From Steromphala cineraria (taxonomy: Eukaryota; Mollusca; Gastropoda; Trochida; Trochidae), in assembly GCA_916613615.1 (NCBI GenBank), contig OU744731.1, positions 59,154,289-59,218,288 of the forward strand: a DNA stretch of 64,000 nt, written 5' to 3'. Below, piece after piece: positions 11,485 through 24,965 of the stretch. Position 1 is the stretch's first letter, and each line of letters begins with the position of its first letter. The notes beneath the pieces were generated by a model, which had not been told where the DNA came from, made no database searches, and saw only the letters and a program-made list of their open reading frames with translations. The translations under genes and the position numbers were made by a program.

Positions 11485-11882
11485 TTAAAGGGGTAGTAGC
11501 ATGATTTCAGAAGAAATTTAAAGGGGCAGTAGCACGTTATTAGGGGGTTATGAGGTGATGTCAGGAAAATGAAAATGTATGGTTCCGATTGAAAGACAAT
11601 GTATTTAAATAAAATGTAGCATTAATAATTCAAATATATAACGTGAAATTTAGCCATACGATTCCTTTATCTTACACAAAACGAATTAAAGGTGTTCACA
11701 CAAAATGGCCGCCAATGGATTTTGTGTTTTGAGTTTGTCATACTTTGTCCTCTGACTACGGATGATTTGTTTGTGTTATCAGATTTTTGACACTGTCCAA
11801 ATAATACATATAGCATTCACTTACAATTATCAGCGAAAATTCAAAATATAAAATTATCAAAAAACGTGCTACTGCCCTTTTA
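11485..11882 (+). mobile_element. TTAA MITE (AGGGGCAGTAGCACG family), preceded by a solo end
   Basis: The complete element runs from TTAA at about 11518 to the TTAA overlapping 11882, with inverted ends AGGGGCAGTAGCACG/CGTGCTACTGCCC. Just upstream at 11485 is a second, solitary left end (TTAAAGGGGTAGTAGCATG), so two insertions or a partial duplication overlap. Confidence 0.8.
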
Positions 11883-12035
11883 AGGTGATGTCAGGAAAAG
11901 GAAAAGACAAACTATTTTCATTAAATAAAGCAGAAATAAATCAAATATATATAATGTTAAGTAAAGCTAATTTTTTAATGATATGTAGGATAATTTGTGT
12001 ATTAAAATTGGCGAAACATTTTGGGAAGAATCACT
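11883..12035 (+). mobile_element. Internally deleted fragment of the TTAA MITE
   Basis: It begins GGTGATGTCAGGAAAAG, continuing directly from the previous copy, and keeps the AAATCAAATATATA segment. The remainder of the family sequence is then replaced by diverged AT-rich DNA before the next copy starts. Confidence 0.6.
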
Positions 12036-12398
12036 TTAAAGTGGCAGTAGCACATTTTCAGGGGGAATATAAATGATGTCAGGAAAATTAGAACTAATGG
12101 TTTCAATTGAAAGACAATGCATTTAAACTTAATGGAGCAGTAATAATTCAAATATATAATGTAAAGTACAGCCATGCAATTCCTTTTTTTCACACAAAAT
12201 GAATTAAAGGTGTTCACAAAAAATGGCCGCCAATTGATTTTACATGAATCCTCATACTTTGTCCTCTGACTATGGATGATTGGCTTGTGTAATGAGATTT
12301 TTGACACTGTCAAAATAATACAATTAACATTAACTTAAACTTATCAGGGGAAAATTTTAAATATAAAATTATCAAAAAACGTGCGTCTGCTTCTTTAA
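12036..12398 (+). mobile_element. TTAA MITE, full-length
   Basis: It starts TTAAAGTGGCAGTAGCAC and ends GTGCGTCTGCTTCTTTAA. Internal landmarks GATGTCAGGAAAAT, AAAATGGCCGCCAATTG and TTTGTCCTCTGACTATGG match the other copies. It is the third family member in about 900 bp. Confidence 0.8.
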
Positions 12399-12649
12399 GT
12401 GTGTTTCATTTATTCAATAACAGTTGTATACAAATGTACTCTTGACTCCTACTTTTCAATAAAATGTCTTTCAAAAGCCGCAATTGCATTAGGGACAATT
12501 ATTGAAAGTTCAGTAGAAGGCGAAAGATGACCTCAATGTTTCTGGTAAGAGGTTAGGATTAAGAATGGTTAAATATGTAAGGATGCAGCACTAAGTTAGG
12601 CAGGGAATGTGAAAACTCGAAATAATAACTAAAAGAATAAATTTAATGC

Positions 12650-13590
12650 AAAAAGCTGAAGATTGTGAGACCCAGCTGCAAGGATGAAAACCAAATTGAT
12701 CTCTAATAGGATTAACCACTTTAATTTATTTTTATTCACATCCGGTAGCTTTAAGCAGAAAAGCGTATCGAAGAAAAGTATTTAAAAATCATTTAAAGGG
12801 AATGCAATGCATGTGCTAAGATATGGAGATCATGAAAATAAAATTTCATTCGTGGACATTGTATAAAGCTTTTTATAAAAAATTAAATGTAACTATCAAG
12901 TAAAATAATCAAGTTACCATTGTTAAAGTTATGTATTATGTCTCCCGCTTACGCAGCAGAAAGGTGATTAAATGTCACGAAGGTAAACCAATACGTTATA
13001 AACCATTATTGCGTCTTGAATTATTCAAGAATTTGAAAATTGCTACATTAGAACTTGAAGACATTTTATTGCATCATGCTCTTCGTCTGTGCATGATATT
13101 TGATTGACACTTCGGCAGTTTAATGTGTCAATCAATGTACATGTACAATTGGCCTGTGACCCTTTTACAGAAACAAACTCTCTCCTTTTCCGTAAAATAT
13201 TTTATGGCGCTTCGGCAATTTATTTTTCTGTCATCATTTCACATTTTTAATGGGCCAATGGCCCCTTTATGGCAATCAACTCTCTCTCAAAGAAAAATGC
13301 CATGGTTTTATTCTAATTTCAAGGAAACAACAATGTCCCATTTTGAAGTCCTTTCTTAATATGTACTTAATACGTAACTCATTTTACATTTACATTTATA
13401 CTTCCGACGACAGAATTGATAACCTCACTAGTCATGCATCATACTGCCAACACATCTTAGATGGCCGTTTATTTAAATAATCACATCACAGGGGTGCCAG
13501 AATAAGCTTCCTGTGATGTTTCTGATATGCCATAGTTGATATGTCTTTCTCCGCATTATGTTGTATTGAATATACTAATGTATATCAGAC
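12650..13590. repeat. Module P, copy 1
   Basis: This stretch (from GAAGATTGTGAGACCCAGCT to the GTATTGAATATACTAATG segment) recurs in direct orientation at about 41520-42420 with scattered substitutions and small indels. It contains no coding frame that is conserved between the copies. Confidence 0.75.
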
Positions 13591-13716
13591 GAAGATGTAT
13601 CTACTTAAACCTCGATTTCTGTTAATGAGCTAGACGTTAAGGATTTCCAGGATCTAACACAAATATCCGAACATCAGGCATTCAAATCCAAACATCAGAA
13701 ATCGCCTACTAAATCT

Positions 13717-14078
13717 TTAAAGGGGCAGTAGCACGTTTTTTGATAATTTTATATTTCAAATATTTCACTGATAATTGTAAGTTAATGCTAAATGTATTCT
13801 ATTGACAGTGTTAACAATCTCATTACACAAGCCAATCATCCATAGTCAGAGGACAAAGTATTGAGATTCACATAAAATCCATTGGCCGCCATTTTTTGTG
13901 AACACCTTTAATTCATTTTGTGTAAGAAAATGAATCGCATGGCTAAACTTTATGTTATATGTTTGAATTATTACTGCTTCATTTAGTTTCAATACATAGT
14001 CTTTTAACTTCAATCATTTATTTCATTTTCCTGACATCACCTTATATTCCCCCTAAAAACGTGCTACTGCCCCTTTAA
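13717..14078 (-). mobile_element. TTAA MITE, full-length, minus orientation
   Basis: TTAA-bounded on both sides (13717-13720 and 14075-14078), with ends AGGGGCAGTAGCACG and CGTGCTACTGCCCC. It lies in a stretch (about 13597-14684) that is absent from the paralogous P/Q copy at 42.4 kb. Confidence 0.85.
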
Positions 14079-14684
14079 AGTTCCATCTATTCTCGTTGGA
14101 GTACATCCTTCTAATATCAAGGCTTGCAAATACGGATATTTGCATAATATTAATGATCACCTATTCCTAAAATCACGACGTCAATCGTTTATAAATCCTA
14201 GCGTGGGAGGCAAAGGACACTTTAAATCCTCACACAAATGAATGTATTATCTCTGGCAAAATTAATCACAGGTTTCTGTTCTTGTCCTAACAATAGTAAA
14301 CTTTCAATAGATGTAATCGACAATGTCCATTTGTAGGTCAAATGAATATGGTTGATTTTTCTATGACGAGAACAGTTTCAGTTATCGGTTGAATAACTAG
14401 CGAGAAATTTCAAAATGTTTAATCGTTCAGAAATATTTAAGGATTCAGTCTTTCAGGCTGATTCCTTATTGTTATTGGCGTGTTATACCTTTCTTTTTTC
14501 TTCCACCGATTTTGTGGACACAGTTTGGCCAAAACTGTTAATTCTGTCTCAGCGAAACTTGCTGTGCTGATAGCCCTTACTGAGACGAAGAACAAGATGT
14601 TTCCCTTTTTCGATATCAAAGGTCCCATTAAAGGTCCAATCTGACTCCACAATCGAAAAATTAACATGGGCTTCTTTTTCAAAA

Positions 14685-16460
14685 TGCACTTAGAGATTTG
14701 CAACCTGCTTCGCAATAGCATTCTACGCAAAAATGTCAATCATGACGAAGTCGTAGGTCACGTGGTTTGGCCGCCATATTGTTTGTTTGCACATTTTTAT
14801 AATATCAGAACCACTTTCATCTTTTAGGATCTACTTCTTTGATGATACTTGCATCTGAAAGCTGAAAAATTTGGTATGCTGTAACTGCGGCATTGGACAT
14901 CCCCACCTACAGGTCTTTCAATACTCTTTGTAGTTTGTAATTGATATTTATCTCCGAGTAGATACTACCAGTTTAAAGAATCATCTTAAAGGTATTTCTT
15001 ACAATCTTCTTCTAAGGGGTAATATCATTTTTTTTAAATTTTCATTCCTTAAGAATTATATAATAGTATATCCTCAAATATATCAAGTATGTAGTCAAAA
15101 GTACCATATCCTGAGGGTTATCATCTCCTAACTCAACCGACAATCCAAGAAGATGAAATTATCTTGTACAGATATATATTGGGGTTGTAACAGATACACT
15201 AATGGATTTTGACACCTTGACTGAAAATATTGATTATCAAACAATAAAGTAAGATGTTTAAATACACATGTTCAGTTAAGATAAAAGAAATTTCACCTTG
15301 ATTAAGCTGAAACTAATCTGCCTAAACATGTAACAAATTTAATCGTTAACGATTTCGGTGTTCTTAAGGTGATTTCACAGGAAATTGAAATATTTAATAT
15401 TTTAAAGGGTGTTCAATATAGAAAACAGTACCCTCCCCTATACAAAAGACTAATAAGGTTATGGTAGAGGGAGGAGGTATTGCTTTCTATATACGTTTAA
15501 ATACTGATTATTTAAAATTTTCTGTGGGTTCTTTTTTAATATTGTAGATATCTATTGGATCAAACAATAAACCAATAAATTCTATGAACATGACATTATG
15601 AAAACTTTACTGTTGTTAATAGTAATTTGTTATTTACTGAAGCAACTAACATTATATCAGGTAAGTTCGTTGCAAATTATAACTTGCACGTTATTATGGT
15701 GAAAGATGACGGCCTTTGGTATAAGGTTCCATTACACAATGCAAAGACTTCTAAAATCAAGTGACTGCTGTCAAAAGTAATAACTCAAATGTCATTTATA
15801 CTAATACTTTCCGACAGATTGTACTTTGAATAACCATCGAAGTAAATGTGAAACCAGAAATGTCATTGTGGGAGTAGACATTACAGTGGATTCGGTCAAT
15901 AATAGCAATACAATCTGATCATTTCTCTTAATGACCAGCGGCTTTCCCACGCTTTTTATCGTAATAGATTTTGTTTCTGAATGTGTTAAGTTATAGCAAT
16001 CGGTAAATGTCAAAATGCGAGTGTCTCGGATGTAGATTTTATTGGGGATCATTAGTAGAAATCTTTCAGTGTAGATCAAAGTAAGGAATCTTTAGCAGCA
16101 CTGACTAATGACAAAAATAGCATGGCTTTCTGTATTTCCGGATTTGGCTATCAATAACCATTGAGGACCAGTGACGATTCAATTCAATCTTTTTATTGTT
16201 GCAGGGCCATTTCACCCTTAATTAATTACATTAAATATATAACACATGAAAATTACACACATGCGCGCGTAAAAAGATTTCTCCTCGTATACAAAAAAAA
16301 CATTATATACGAATTCCCTAACATGAACATATAAATACTTCAAGCCATTTATATTTCTATAATGAGTGAACTGCAAAAGTACATCAAAACTCCATACATC
16401 AAGATTGGTACAAATTCAACATCGAATATCTTTAATGGCTCACGAATAGGTACTCGTATA
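14685..16460. repeat. Module Q, copy 1 (longest)
   Basis: 14685-15494 matches 42418-43220. 15494-16330 matches 25058-25930, 43220-43950 and 63808 to the window end. The segment with AATTCAATC...TTTATTGTTGCAGGGCC near 16180 resembles the reversed 3' end of a LINE or SINE and is shared by three copies. No gene is conserved across them. Confidence 0.75.
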
Positions 16461-17170
16461 TCAAATTAACGACGATTCTTTTCACAATGGTTGTCATTAT
16501 TTGATTTTGTAAATTATCAAAGCATTCGCAATATTTTTTCAGGGCTGTTTACAGCTTTCATGTGTTAACTTTCTTCTAAGGGGGTCATTAACATTGACTA
16601 ATTGATTTAAAACTTTTGTGTCACATGACTTGCACATGATACACTATGTTGATTATATATTGATTAATCGAAATTTTAAACATAAAATTTGAGATTTCAA
16701 CTATATCAAATCAAACTAATCTGGCAACATCTACATTATTTATTTTTCTATTATTACCGTTTAAAAAGTTTCTTTGGACATCAGTTATATATGAAACATG
16801 TAAGTATGTTTTGAAACAACTATCATTATAAGGTTTCGAGACAAGGAACATCATTGAAACAGTATATAACATTGAGTAATGTTTGTTACTGCACCCCAAT
16901 ATTCCACCTCACTAACAATGTATGTTCACATGTAACTCTATTCTCACCGAGTGCTTTTTTCTTTAAGACCATATAAATAAGTACTTATTAGAATAATATT
17001 TTCTCTAAATATTTCATTTCATGTCTCAGTGTGCAATACAAGTTTTCCGATTACCTAATCATTTAAAAAGTAACCAACCTTATCACAAGCTTCAGGAATG
17101 AAATTGAACCGATTGCCGCCAATAGCGCTACTCGTGAAACATACAATCATTGAAACACTGTGTATAACCG
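16425..17170. repeat. Modules X (part) and R, copy 1
   Basis: It matches 45170-45713 and continues at 50800-50875, on the far side of the LINE insertion. The piece 16425-16560 also matches about 26615-26740. About 127 bases here (16961-17087) have no counterpart in the LINE-bearing copy. Confidence 0.7.
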
Positions 17171-17269
17171 TACAGCGGAACTAGTGAGGTGTACGGGGGA
17201 GAAATGTTGCTAGCGAGGAGCCGAAATCGAAAGTTAGGTAATATATTACTTCATAACTTTCAAATAATC

Positions 17270-17650
17270 AACATCTGGAACTGGCTGGAACTAACTGAAA
17301 TGGGGCGTGGGTTTTGATACTTCAGAAAATAAAATTATTTTTACGAGATAGTAAAAAGTTTAAATACTAGCGGAATGGTGTATGCTGTACTCAGTATCAC
17401 GACTTCACAGGCCTTCTGGGCAAACACAAAGTTTTACATTTAAATCTTCCTAAGATACAAAATGACATAGACAGCGAAGGCCCCCCGCCTCATTGAAAGT
17501 TCAATCGTTTCCGCTGCAAACAAAATTGTTTTGAGACAACCTCTCGACTCCAACGCCTTCATAGTAACAAAGTATGTATAAAGGAGGATGAAACCTAGTA
17601 CCTACCCTATCGCCTTTTTCGCAGGCTGCCACGCTTAAGTGACATGCAAT
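17270..17650. repeat. Module S, copy 1
   Basis: It recurs at 28000-28390 and 53095-53305; the segment AACTAACTGAAATGGG is in all three. It lies directly before T or Y2 modules each time. Confidence 0.7.
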
Positions 17651-17690
17651 CGAATAAAGTTCAATGCTTCCGAGCTTTTAACTGTGTTCC

Positions 17691-18056
17691 TTAAAGGGGC
17701 AGTAGCACGTTTTTAGGGGGAGAATAATGTGATGTCAGGAAAATGAAAATGAATGCTTCCAATTGAAAGACAATGTATATAAACTAAATGTAGCATTAAT
17801 AATTCAAATATATGATGTAAAGTTTAGCCATTCGATTCTTTTTTCTTACACAAAATGAATTAAAGGTGTTCACATAAAAAAGGGCCGCCAATGGATTTTG
17901 TGTTCATTTTCATACTTTGTCCTCTGACTATGGATGATTGGCTTGTGTAAAGAAATTGTTGACACTGTCAAAATAATACATATAGCATTCAATTACATTT
18001 ATCTGTGAAAAATTATAAACATAAAATTATCAAAAAACGTGCTACTGTCCCTTTAA
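17691..18056 (+). mobile_element. TTAA MITE, full-length
   Basis: Bounded by TTAA at 17691-17694 and 18053-18056, with ends AGGGGCAGTAGCACG and CGTGCTACTGTCCC. It follows module S, and module S at 28.0 kb lacks this insertion. Confidence 0.85.
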
Positions 18057-19060
18057 AGTCATAAGAGCTGTAATATGACATTAATAAAGTCGTTGCATTA
18101 GTTCAGTGATTATACAATGGTCAAATACGTATTTATTACATGATAAGGGGTGATATACTCTATTATATTTTTGAAATAAAAACTCTATCTGGTGGTGTAA
18201 TGAGTGGCCACAAAATGTATCGAAACTCGAGTGACGTCAACAACAGACATCCTCAACATATCACTTCTTCACTTTTGTTCTTGCGCCTCACGAAAACTCA
18301 TTATGATAGTCAATCGATGTTTTCATTAAACCTGAACCAATGAAAATGAATGCAAATCAAAATGGAAAGGATTTCATTGACGACCTTCCTATAGTTGATG
18401 ACCATATTCGAAATTCAAAACATGCTTTAAATCATATTGCAACTGTAGTTATATGCATAACGCTAATCTAATAAGACAAAGTGTCTTGGGACCTGTTTTG
18501 ATTTAAAAGTTGGATTTGAAAGTAAGATCTTCAAATGATATTTTTGTGCTTTTTGAATGATTAATCAATTCTCAAAGTACTTTAAAAAACATTGTGATGA
18601 GTAATTCGTATGTTTAAGTATTGTTGGCAAGAGAAAATCACATATTTTCAGATTGGTTTCATTACCAAAGACGTAAATATAGAAAAGAATTATCAAGGGA
18701 TAGATATCTAAGGAGTAAATGTTTTGTACATTATCGTATGATGATTGGAACTGTCAATAGAAAAGATTACTTATCACTAACCATTTACTTCTTTATTTTA
18801 AAGATAAAAATGTTTTTACCTTTATACTTAAGTTGGTTAAGCAGATAACTTTAAAGCTGAAACCAAAATATATAACGTTGTTTCGACGCAAGAGCAATAT
18901 TTTCATTTTGTGTTGTTGTAGTATTTTACCAATTTAGTTGTTATTTCTGAACATGTCAACAAAATAATCATTAAAAAAATGTACATTATCATGTTAAGAG
19001 TTATATCTTAGGCCGATTAATCGTATATTTCCCTAAGCATCATGTGATAGTTTTGAATAT

Positions 19061-19352
19061 AGGGAAAGACAATGCATTTAAACTAAATGGAGCAGTAGTA
19101 ATTCAAATTTTTAATTGAAAGTTTAGTCATGCGATTCCTTTTTCTTACACAAAGTAAATTAAAGGTGTTCAAACAAAATGGCTGCCCATGGATTTTAGGT
19201 GAATCTTCACATTTTGTCCTCTGACTATAGATGATTGGTTTGTGTTATGAAATTTTTGACACTATCAAAATGATACATTTATCATAAATGTACTATTATC
19301 AGTGAACAATTAAAAATATGAAATATCAAAAAACGTGCAACTGCCCCTTTAA
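19061..19352 (+). mobile_element. TTAA MITE, 5'-truncated
   Basis: It begins abruptly at AAAGACAATGCATTTAAAC and ends in CTGCCCCTTTAA. The same truncation breakpoint occurs at 31600 and 55606, so the truncation happened before module T was duplicated. Confidence 0.75.
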
Positions 19353-20095
19353 AGACAAAACAATATGAAAAGAATGACATTTTGAAATGCAGGCAATATC
19401 TAAGAAATCGTAAAAATAAATCATTGATTGATACCATATTTCTAAAATAAAACTATGGACAAATACTTTTAATCTCTGTTTCTTAGTTTCTGTTTATTTA
19501 TTTGTTTCTTAGGACCTGACGTAACGCAACGATTGGAATACCTGCAGATCAAGTTCATAAATCATAAAAAAATAGTGAATAGAGCTTTATACTTCTTCCC
19601 ATAAAATTACAGAAAACGTTTTCATAAATTTCTTTCCTTTATCAAAATTGGGATGTTTATGTTGTTTTCGTAAGACAACACAAACATAAATTTGTGATAA
19701 AATTAGTCGAGATGAATTGGGGTTTCACTCCGCCCACCTATTTGTAATAGTTTTTTTAGTTCTGCTTTGTTTCAATTCTTGGTGACAAATCAAGTAAGAC
19801 TTTGTTTAGCCAGGCTCTTACCGTTCAATAATGTGGATAAGTTCTTTGCATACATGAATTGTTTTTCTGATTCTTGCGATTGTATCGCTATATCTTACTG
19901 TTTGATTTATGAACACAGCTTCCATACTGTCTTTTAACTTCATAACACATTTTTTTTAAACATACAGTTTACGGCCTGTTACAAAGTACCGTTATCCATG
20001 TCAATTGACATTGCTAAACTTTGAGAAATAATTTAGAATACGAAAAACATGAAATGTTGTTATCTAACTAACAAAACGTTTTTTCGCTTTGTGTT

Positions 20096-20426
20096 TTAAA
20101 GGGACAGTAGCACGTTTTGAGGGAATATAAGGTGATGTCAGGAAATTGAACAAAAATGGTTCCAACTGAAAAATGAGTAATCAAAATTACATGAAGCAGT
20201 AATAAATCAAATATATAACGTAAAGTTGAGACATGCGATTCCGTTTGTTCACATACAAAATGGCAGCCAATGGACTCTATGTGAATCTGTATCATTTGTC
20301 CGTTGACTATGGATGATTGGATTGTGTAATGAGATTTCTGACACTATTAAGATAATACATTTAGCATTAACGTACAATTATCAGTGAAAACATAATTTTT
20401 TCAAAGACGTGCTACTGCCCCTTTAA
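20096..20426 (+). mobile_element. TTAA MITE, full-length but diverged
   Basis: The ends AGGGACAGTAGCACG/CGTGCTACTGCCCC are bounded by TTAA. The paralogous copies at 32597 and 56591 are far more decayed, with GGGGCGGTAGGAAT left ends. Confidence 0.8.
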
Positions 20427-20650
20427 ATGATGCTTTCAACCCTGATGTTCTGAACGCGAGTATCGCAAATAATACAACCCTTCACATGTACATCATTATT
20501 GTATGGCTTAGCAATTTCCCACTTGATCAATTACATTAATAACTTCTATCGACTAATACCCAGAAGGCTATACCACAGGAGGGTTGTAACGCTGATTTGT
20601 ACTCAAACTAATGGGTAAATGTGGTATTTTTTCCAACACTTTATTGCAAA

Positions 20651-21204
20651 ATTAATGAAGAATTGCATATAACATAATAGGAAGTAATTGAGGCATGCAG
20701 TTTAACTGTCAAAAATGGATTCCCTCTATTAGTCTTTATTAATATACTACCTTCCGTGGCATTTGAGTATGACGGATACTTAAAAATATATACTTTATGG
20801 AAAAACAAACGTTTGCTTATTGCAAAGCAAAGTGTAGGTTCGTTTTGCTTCCAAAGGTTAAAGATGCATTCGTCATCATCAGACCAACCGACGGCCCCAA
20901 CATGTTACTCGACTACATAATGACACAACATCCAAAGCATGACGTTTACAATTGAAGAAGAAGTCATTAAAAAAAATCCTGATGTACTGGTCCAGAAAGA
21001 CGACAACAAACTCCCCTCAATCGTGTACTGAGAACCGACCTACAGAGATAAATATCTCCACTTCATCCCCCTACATCAACACAATCAGCCACCACATTAG
21101 TCAAATAGAAACACAGCAATCACATATTGATGTTGTTTTTAAAAACATTTAATGTAGAACCTTCTCCCCAATCACTGAAAAACACCCAAACATCGTCAAA
21201 AAAG
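20651..21204. other. Spacer, no gene seen
   Basis: Up to about 20750 it matches 57930-57980 of the third T copy; the remainder is unmatched in the window. The short frame at 20952-21152 has no recognisable motif. Confidence 0.35.
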
Positions 21205-21537
21205 ACCAACCTTGAGTAAGGTGAGGTGAGGTGAAATAGGGTTTATCGCCGCTTTCAAGAGTATTTCACTTATATCGCGGCTGCTAGTATTATTGAAGGG
21301 AGAAAGCCCGCAACACTATTGTGACTATGCATTGCGGTAAAACTTGCGAGCATCGGCTGGAACTAGCAACCATGGGTGGAACTGCACAGAAATTCAGTTT
21401 AGCATTGCACCCAAACCTGACTGCGTGAAAAACAGTTCACTACTGCAGACGAAGTTGCCGAGCCCCTGGTGGGATTCGATCCACGGACCTCCTGATCCGA
21501 AGCCGAACGCGCTAACCACTGCGCTATCCCGCCCCGA
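21205..21537 (-). mobile_element. tRNA-derived SINE (first family)
   Basis: Read on the minus strand, the element starts with a tRNA-like head. The A box lies in GCGGGATAGCGCAGTGGTTA and the B box in GGATCGAATCCC, so the elements of an internal RNA polymerase III promoter are visible. The body leads to a 3' tail of GAGGTGAGGTGAGGTGAAA type, as read on the plus strand. The head does not close into a proper tRNA acceptor stem, so it is not a tRNA gene. At its head it abuts a MITE fragment. Confidence 0.7.
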
Positions 21538-21790
21538 GAAAATTGCCGGAACCCGCGTATTTCGGTGAGTTAGAGCAGAGGCTGTATCAACATTTCATGA
21601 CTTGATCTGCCTCCGTAGGAAGAGAATTGGAGAATACTTCCGCCCCTGCCCCATAGAATTAAGGAACATAAACCATCATTCACAAACAAGGACTCAAAAT
21701 CAGCCGTCTATAAAACATATCCCGGCGCACCCAAAAACAGATTCTCTCCCCAAACAGACAGATCAAATCAGTGTTTTATCTTTTCAAAAG
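21538..21790. mobile_element. CATTCTCTCCCC MITE fragments flanking a SINE head
   Basis: 21538-21627 is the reverse complement of a left end (TTGATCTGCCTCCGTAGG). 21750-21785 carries another left-end piece (GATTCTCTCCCCAAACAG). Both are diverged. Confidence 0.55.
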
Positions 21791-21989
21791 GTACTGGTTG
21801 AAAACTTTTAACCAAACTTAAATATATCTATTTTATAAATTATTCTTTAGTCCATCAGTTAGTCTGCTTGTCGCGTCCCAGGATTTCTTGTGACGACAAC
21901 GTCAATTCTCCATAGCATTTCCTGACAAACAACGGTTTTTCTGTCTGTCCCTTTCTGAATTTATTACAAACAGTGACAATTCATTTACA

Positions 21990-22330
21990 TTTGATTCTTT
22001 AAAGTCACATCGCCGATGTGAACTTACGCAGATATCCCTTACGTGTTCTATCAAGTCCCACTGACCCATTTTATTCAATCTAATTAACAGACATGAAATG
22101 GCTTCGACATTTAACACTATATAAAATTGATTTGTACGAGTCACGATGTACAGTGAAAGGAATTGACAAGAAAATTAATTTCAATGTTCAAATATTCATA
22201 GATATTAAAAGAAAGTCAGCAGGATTTAACAAATAGAAATTAAGATACGGTTTGACGCTCTTGGGTTGACTGAAACACTCAAGCCGCCCATCAGGATAAA
22301 CATAGGTGGATTTACGGTCAGGAACGATTG
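21990..22330. repeat. Module V, copy 1
   Basis: It matches 58555-58960, sharing CATTTGATTCTTTAAAGTCA and GGACGCTCTTGGGTTGACTG-like segments. The middle T-W unit (33.2 kb) lacks it. Confidence 0.65.
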
Positions 22331-24960
22331 ATTTAGTTTGTCAACTCTTTCAAAATCCATTTAAGAATATGTTATGCTCTTACATCAATATCGTATTCTT
22401 ATTGTCTTAACCATTTTGATGTTGGCATGTTTATTGATAGCATCGGATTGATCAATTTGAATGAGAACCCATACTCTATGCTAGTAATATATAAGTATAT
22501 AATATGAGCGTCTATGACATACTAGATTTACTACACGAGTGGCTAAATATTAGTATATCACGAGCGAGAGAAGGGGAAATAATTGTATTTAAGTACGAGT
22601 GCCGTAAAAAAACGACGTATATAATATTATGTTTATTACCATAGTCCCAGAATTAAATAAAATACTAAAAACCTACTTCTCAGGATAGGCACCTTATACA
22701 CTGTGAACCGTGATGTTTTGCCCTAGGGCAACATAAGAAAAATATGAACCTCGATATGACAACCCTCGTAGGTAATAAATGACATAAATGTATAGTATAT
22801 GAACTATTTCCCAACTCGATAACTAACATTAATAACTTATATCTACCAATACCCTGATGATAGCAATGGCAGGGATGTTTTAGGTTTCATTGGTACTTAC
22901 ACTAATGAGCATATTCATTAGATATTTCATTGCAAAATAGATGACGGCCTGCACATAAAACACTCGAAGTAATTCGGTCACCCAGTATAATAAGTGGAAA
23001 ATGGTCTGAGTAATGTACAGTTTTAGTTGATGTTAAGATAAGCTCTGAATTAATCATTTTTGTTGATCAATAAAGTTTGCTTCATTTCAAATTTCTTATA
23101 ATTTTTCATCATTGACAAAAGTATTGTATTAAAGGGGCAGTAGCACGTTTTTTTAATTTTATGTTTTAAATATTTCACTGATAATTGTATGTTAATGCTA
23201 AATGTATTATATTGACAGTGTCAACAATTTCATAACACAAGCCAATCATCCATTGTCAGAGGACAAAGTATGAAGATTCACATAAACGCCATTTGCTGTC
23301 ATTTTGTGTGGTAAGAAAAAGGAATCGCATGGCTTAACTTTACGTTATATATTTAAATTATTACTGCTTCATTTAGTTTAAATACATTGTCTTTCAATTG
23401 GAACCTTTGATCACCTTATATTCCTAAAAAATATTCCCTAAAACGTGCTACTACCCCTTTAACACCGTCCTGCTAATCAACTTCTTTGTTTTATTCTCTT
23501 ATTTTATTTCTTAATGCAGTTAGATTGCACAAGATAAAAGAAAACATGTGTCGGGACCATATATACCGCTTGACCCCTACGAAAATACCAAATTACCTTT
23601 CAATAGACCCCATACATGTACCTATGAGTGTTTCCTTAAATGTACTTTAAACAAATAACATCCGTCATATAGGTCGATAGCATCGATTTGATACAGTAAA
23701 GGAATCTTCCCGCGAAGTGCGTTCTCTGTAAAATAAATGTATTACAAATATATTACAAAAAATCAGGGAAATATCCTTTGGAGATAATGGACTTGTTATC
23801 TTTGACGTGTCATCTATTTGTACACGTGTTTATAATAAGTAGGGATAAATTGGTAAAATGACACTCTAATGTGACCTTTCAAGTTGTAATAAAACATCAA
23901 TTTACGCCATCCTATTTCAAGAAACCAATATCTTCTGCATCATTATTCTGTCCCTGTAACTTGATTTACGTATGATTGTGTTTATAACACATTCAAAATA
24001 ATTAAAACTGATGCCTTTTCTAAAGATAAGGATTTAAGAAAATACAAATCGCTATCACAAATACAAGCTTGATAAAGAAATAAATTGTAAGATAGGGCTT
24101 CGGCAAATTGAGAAAAACATTGGTTATAAAAGTGATGGAGCTACCGTTTGATTCGTTGAAGTTACCAAATTGATCTGTCTGTCAGTCAGACTCTCTTATC
24201 CTGTTCCACTAACAATGATTTATTTGTATGTACCTGCTTCCTAGGGTTATGACGTTCAATGACGATACATTTTCATCCAATTTGAAATAATTGAGTTTAT
24301 GTTTCAAAAGATTGTGCTTATTCTTACCAGATTAAAAATCACATTTCCGATATACTATATCAATCATCTTTATTTAAACTAGTTACACTAACCTAGATTA
24401 TTTAATCTTGTCGACGGCGTAGAAAAAGCTCAAGTTTGTGTATTATGTACTAAATAACACATGATGGATTTTTAGTCACGTTTTACAAGTACAAGTGACA
24501 AAATAATCCAACTTAGTGTATACATAATCGGTAGGATGATTTTACATTAACTGATATTCTCATGACATTTCTTCGTACATACCCGTCTTATAGTATTAAC
24601 AAAAACGCTGAAATGTCTGCGTTAAATTTCTCAAATATATTATTGAAATATTTTCCCACTTACTTCGTTCTTCTTAAATTGACGTTTCTTAAAGGCACAA
24701 ATGATAGTAAGGACTGACAAATTTCACAGAACTTCTCATTTCTTTCGATTAATATTTTAAACTAAATATGATTTCGATAGAGCGATGTTTTGCATAGCTA
24801 ATATCTGTGATGTTCTCGTTTTTGCAAGCAAACACCAAAGGTATTTCAGTTGCCGTGTGATTACTTCCTTGGGCGAAACATGTCATATGGCAAGCACATG
24901 TGACATAGGCTAGTGTTACCAACCTTCAACTGACTATTACAGTATTTCAGAATGGAACTA
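22330..24960. repeat. Module W, copy 1
   Basis: It matches 33780-36540 and 58960-63710. It contains a foldback/CRE-type repeat segment (about 22505-22790), a TTAA MITE and a single copy of the 57-bp unit that is amplified at 35.9 kb. Confidence 0.8.
23129..23462 (-). mobile_element. TTAA MITE, minus orientation, in module W
   Basis: Bounded by TTAA at 23129 and 23459, with ends AGGGGCAGTAGCACG and CGTGCTACTACCCC. The same insertion is in the other W copies (34700, truncated; 60689, full), so it predates the module duplication. Confidence 0.85.
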
Positions 24961-24965
24961 ACTTC

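Larger units (their letters stand above)
18060..20650. repeat. Module T, copy 1
   Basis: About 2.6 kb matching 29855-33180 and 54500-57185 throughout, with shared landmarks such as GGGACCTGTTTTGATTTAAA and GAGAAAATCACATATTTTCA. It lacks the SINE and the MITE present near 30.5-31.4 kb, so it gives their empty sites. No open frame is conserved in all three copies. Confidence 0.8.

Noticed and set aside
13850..13900. Conserved YY1-like site (GGCCGCCATTTT) in the TTAA MITEs
   Set aside because: Most copies have TGGCCGCC instead of TGGCGGCC in the family orientation, so the motif is not conserved.
21455..21537. tRNA gene on the minus strand
   Set aside because: A-box and B-box sequences are present, but the acceptor stem does not close and the sequence continues into a SINE body and tail.
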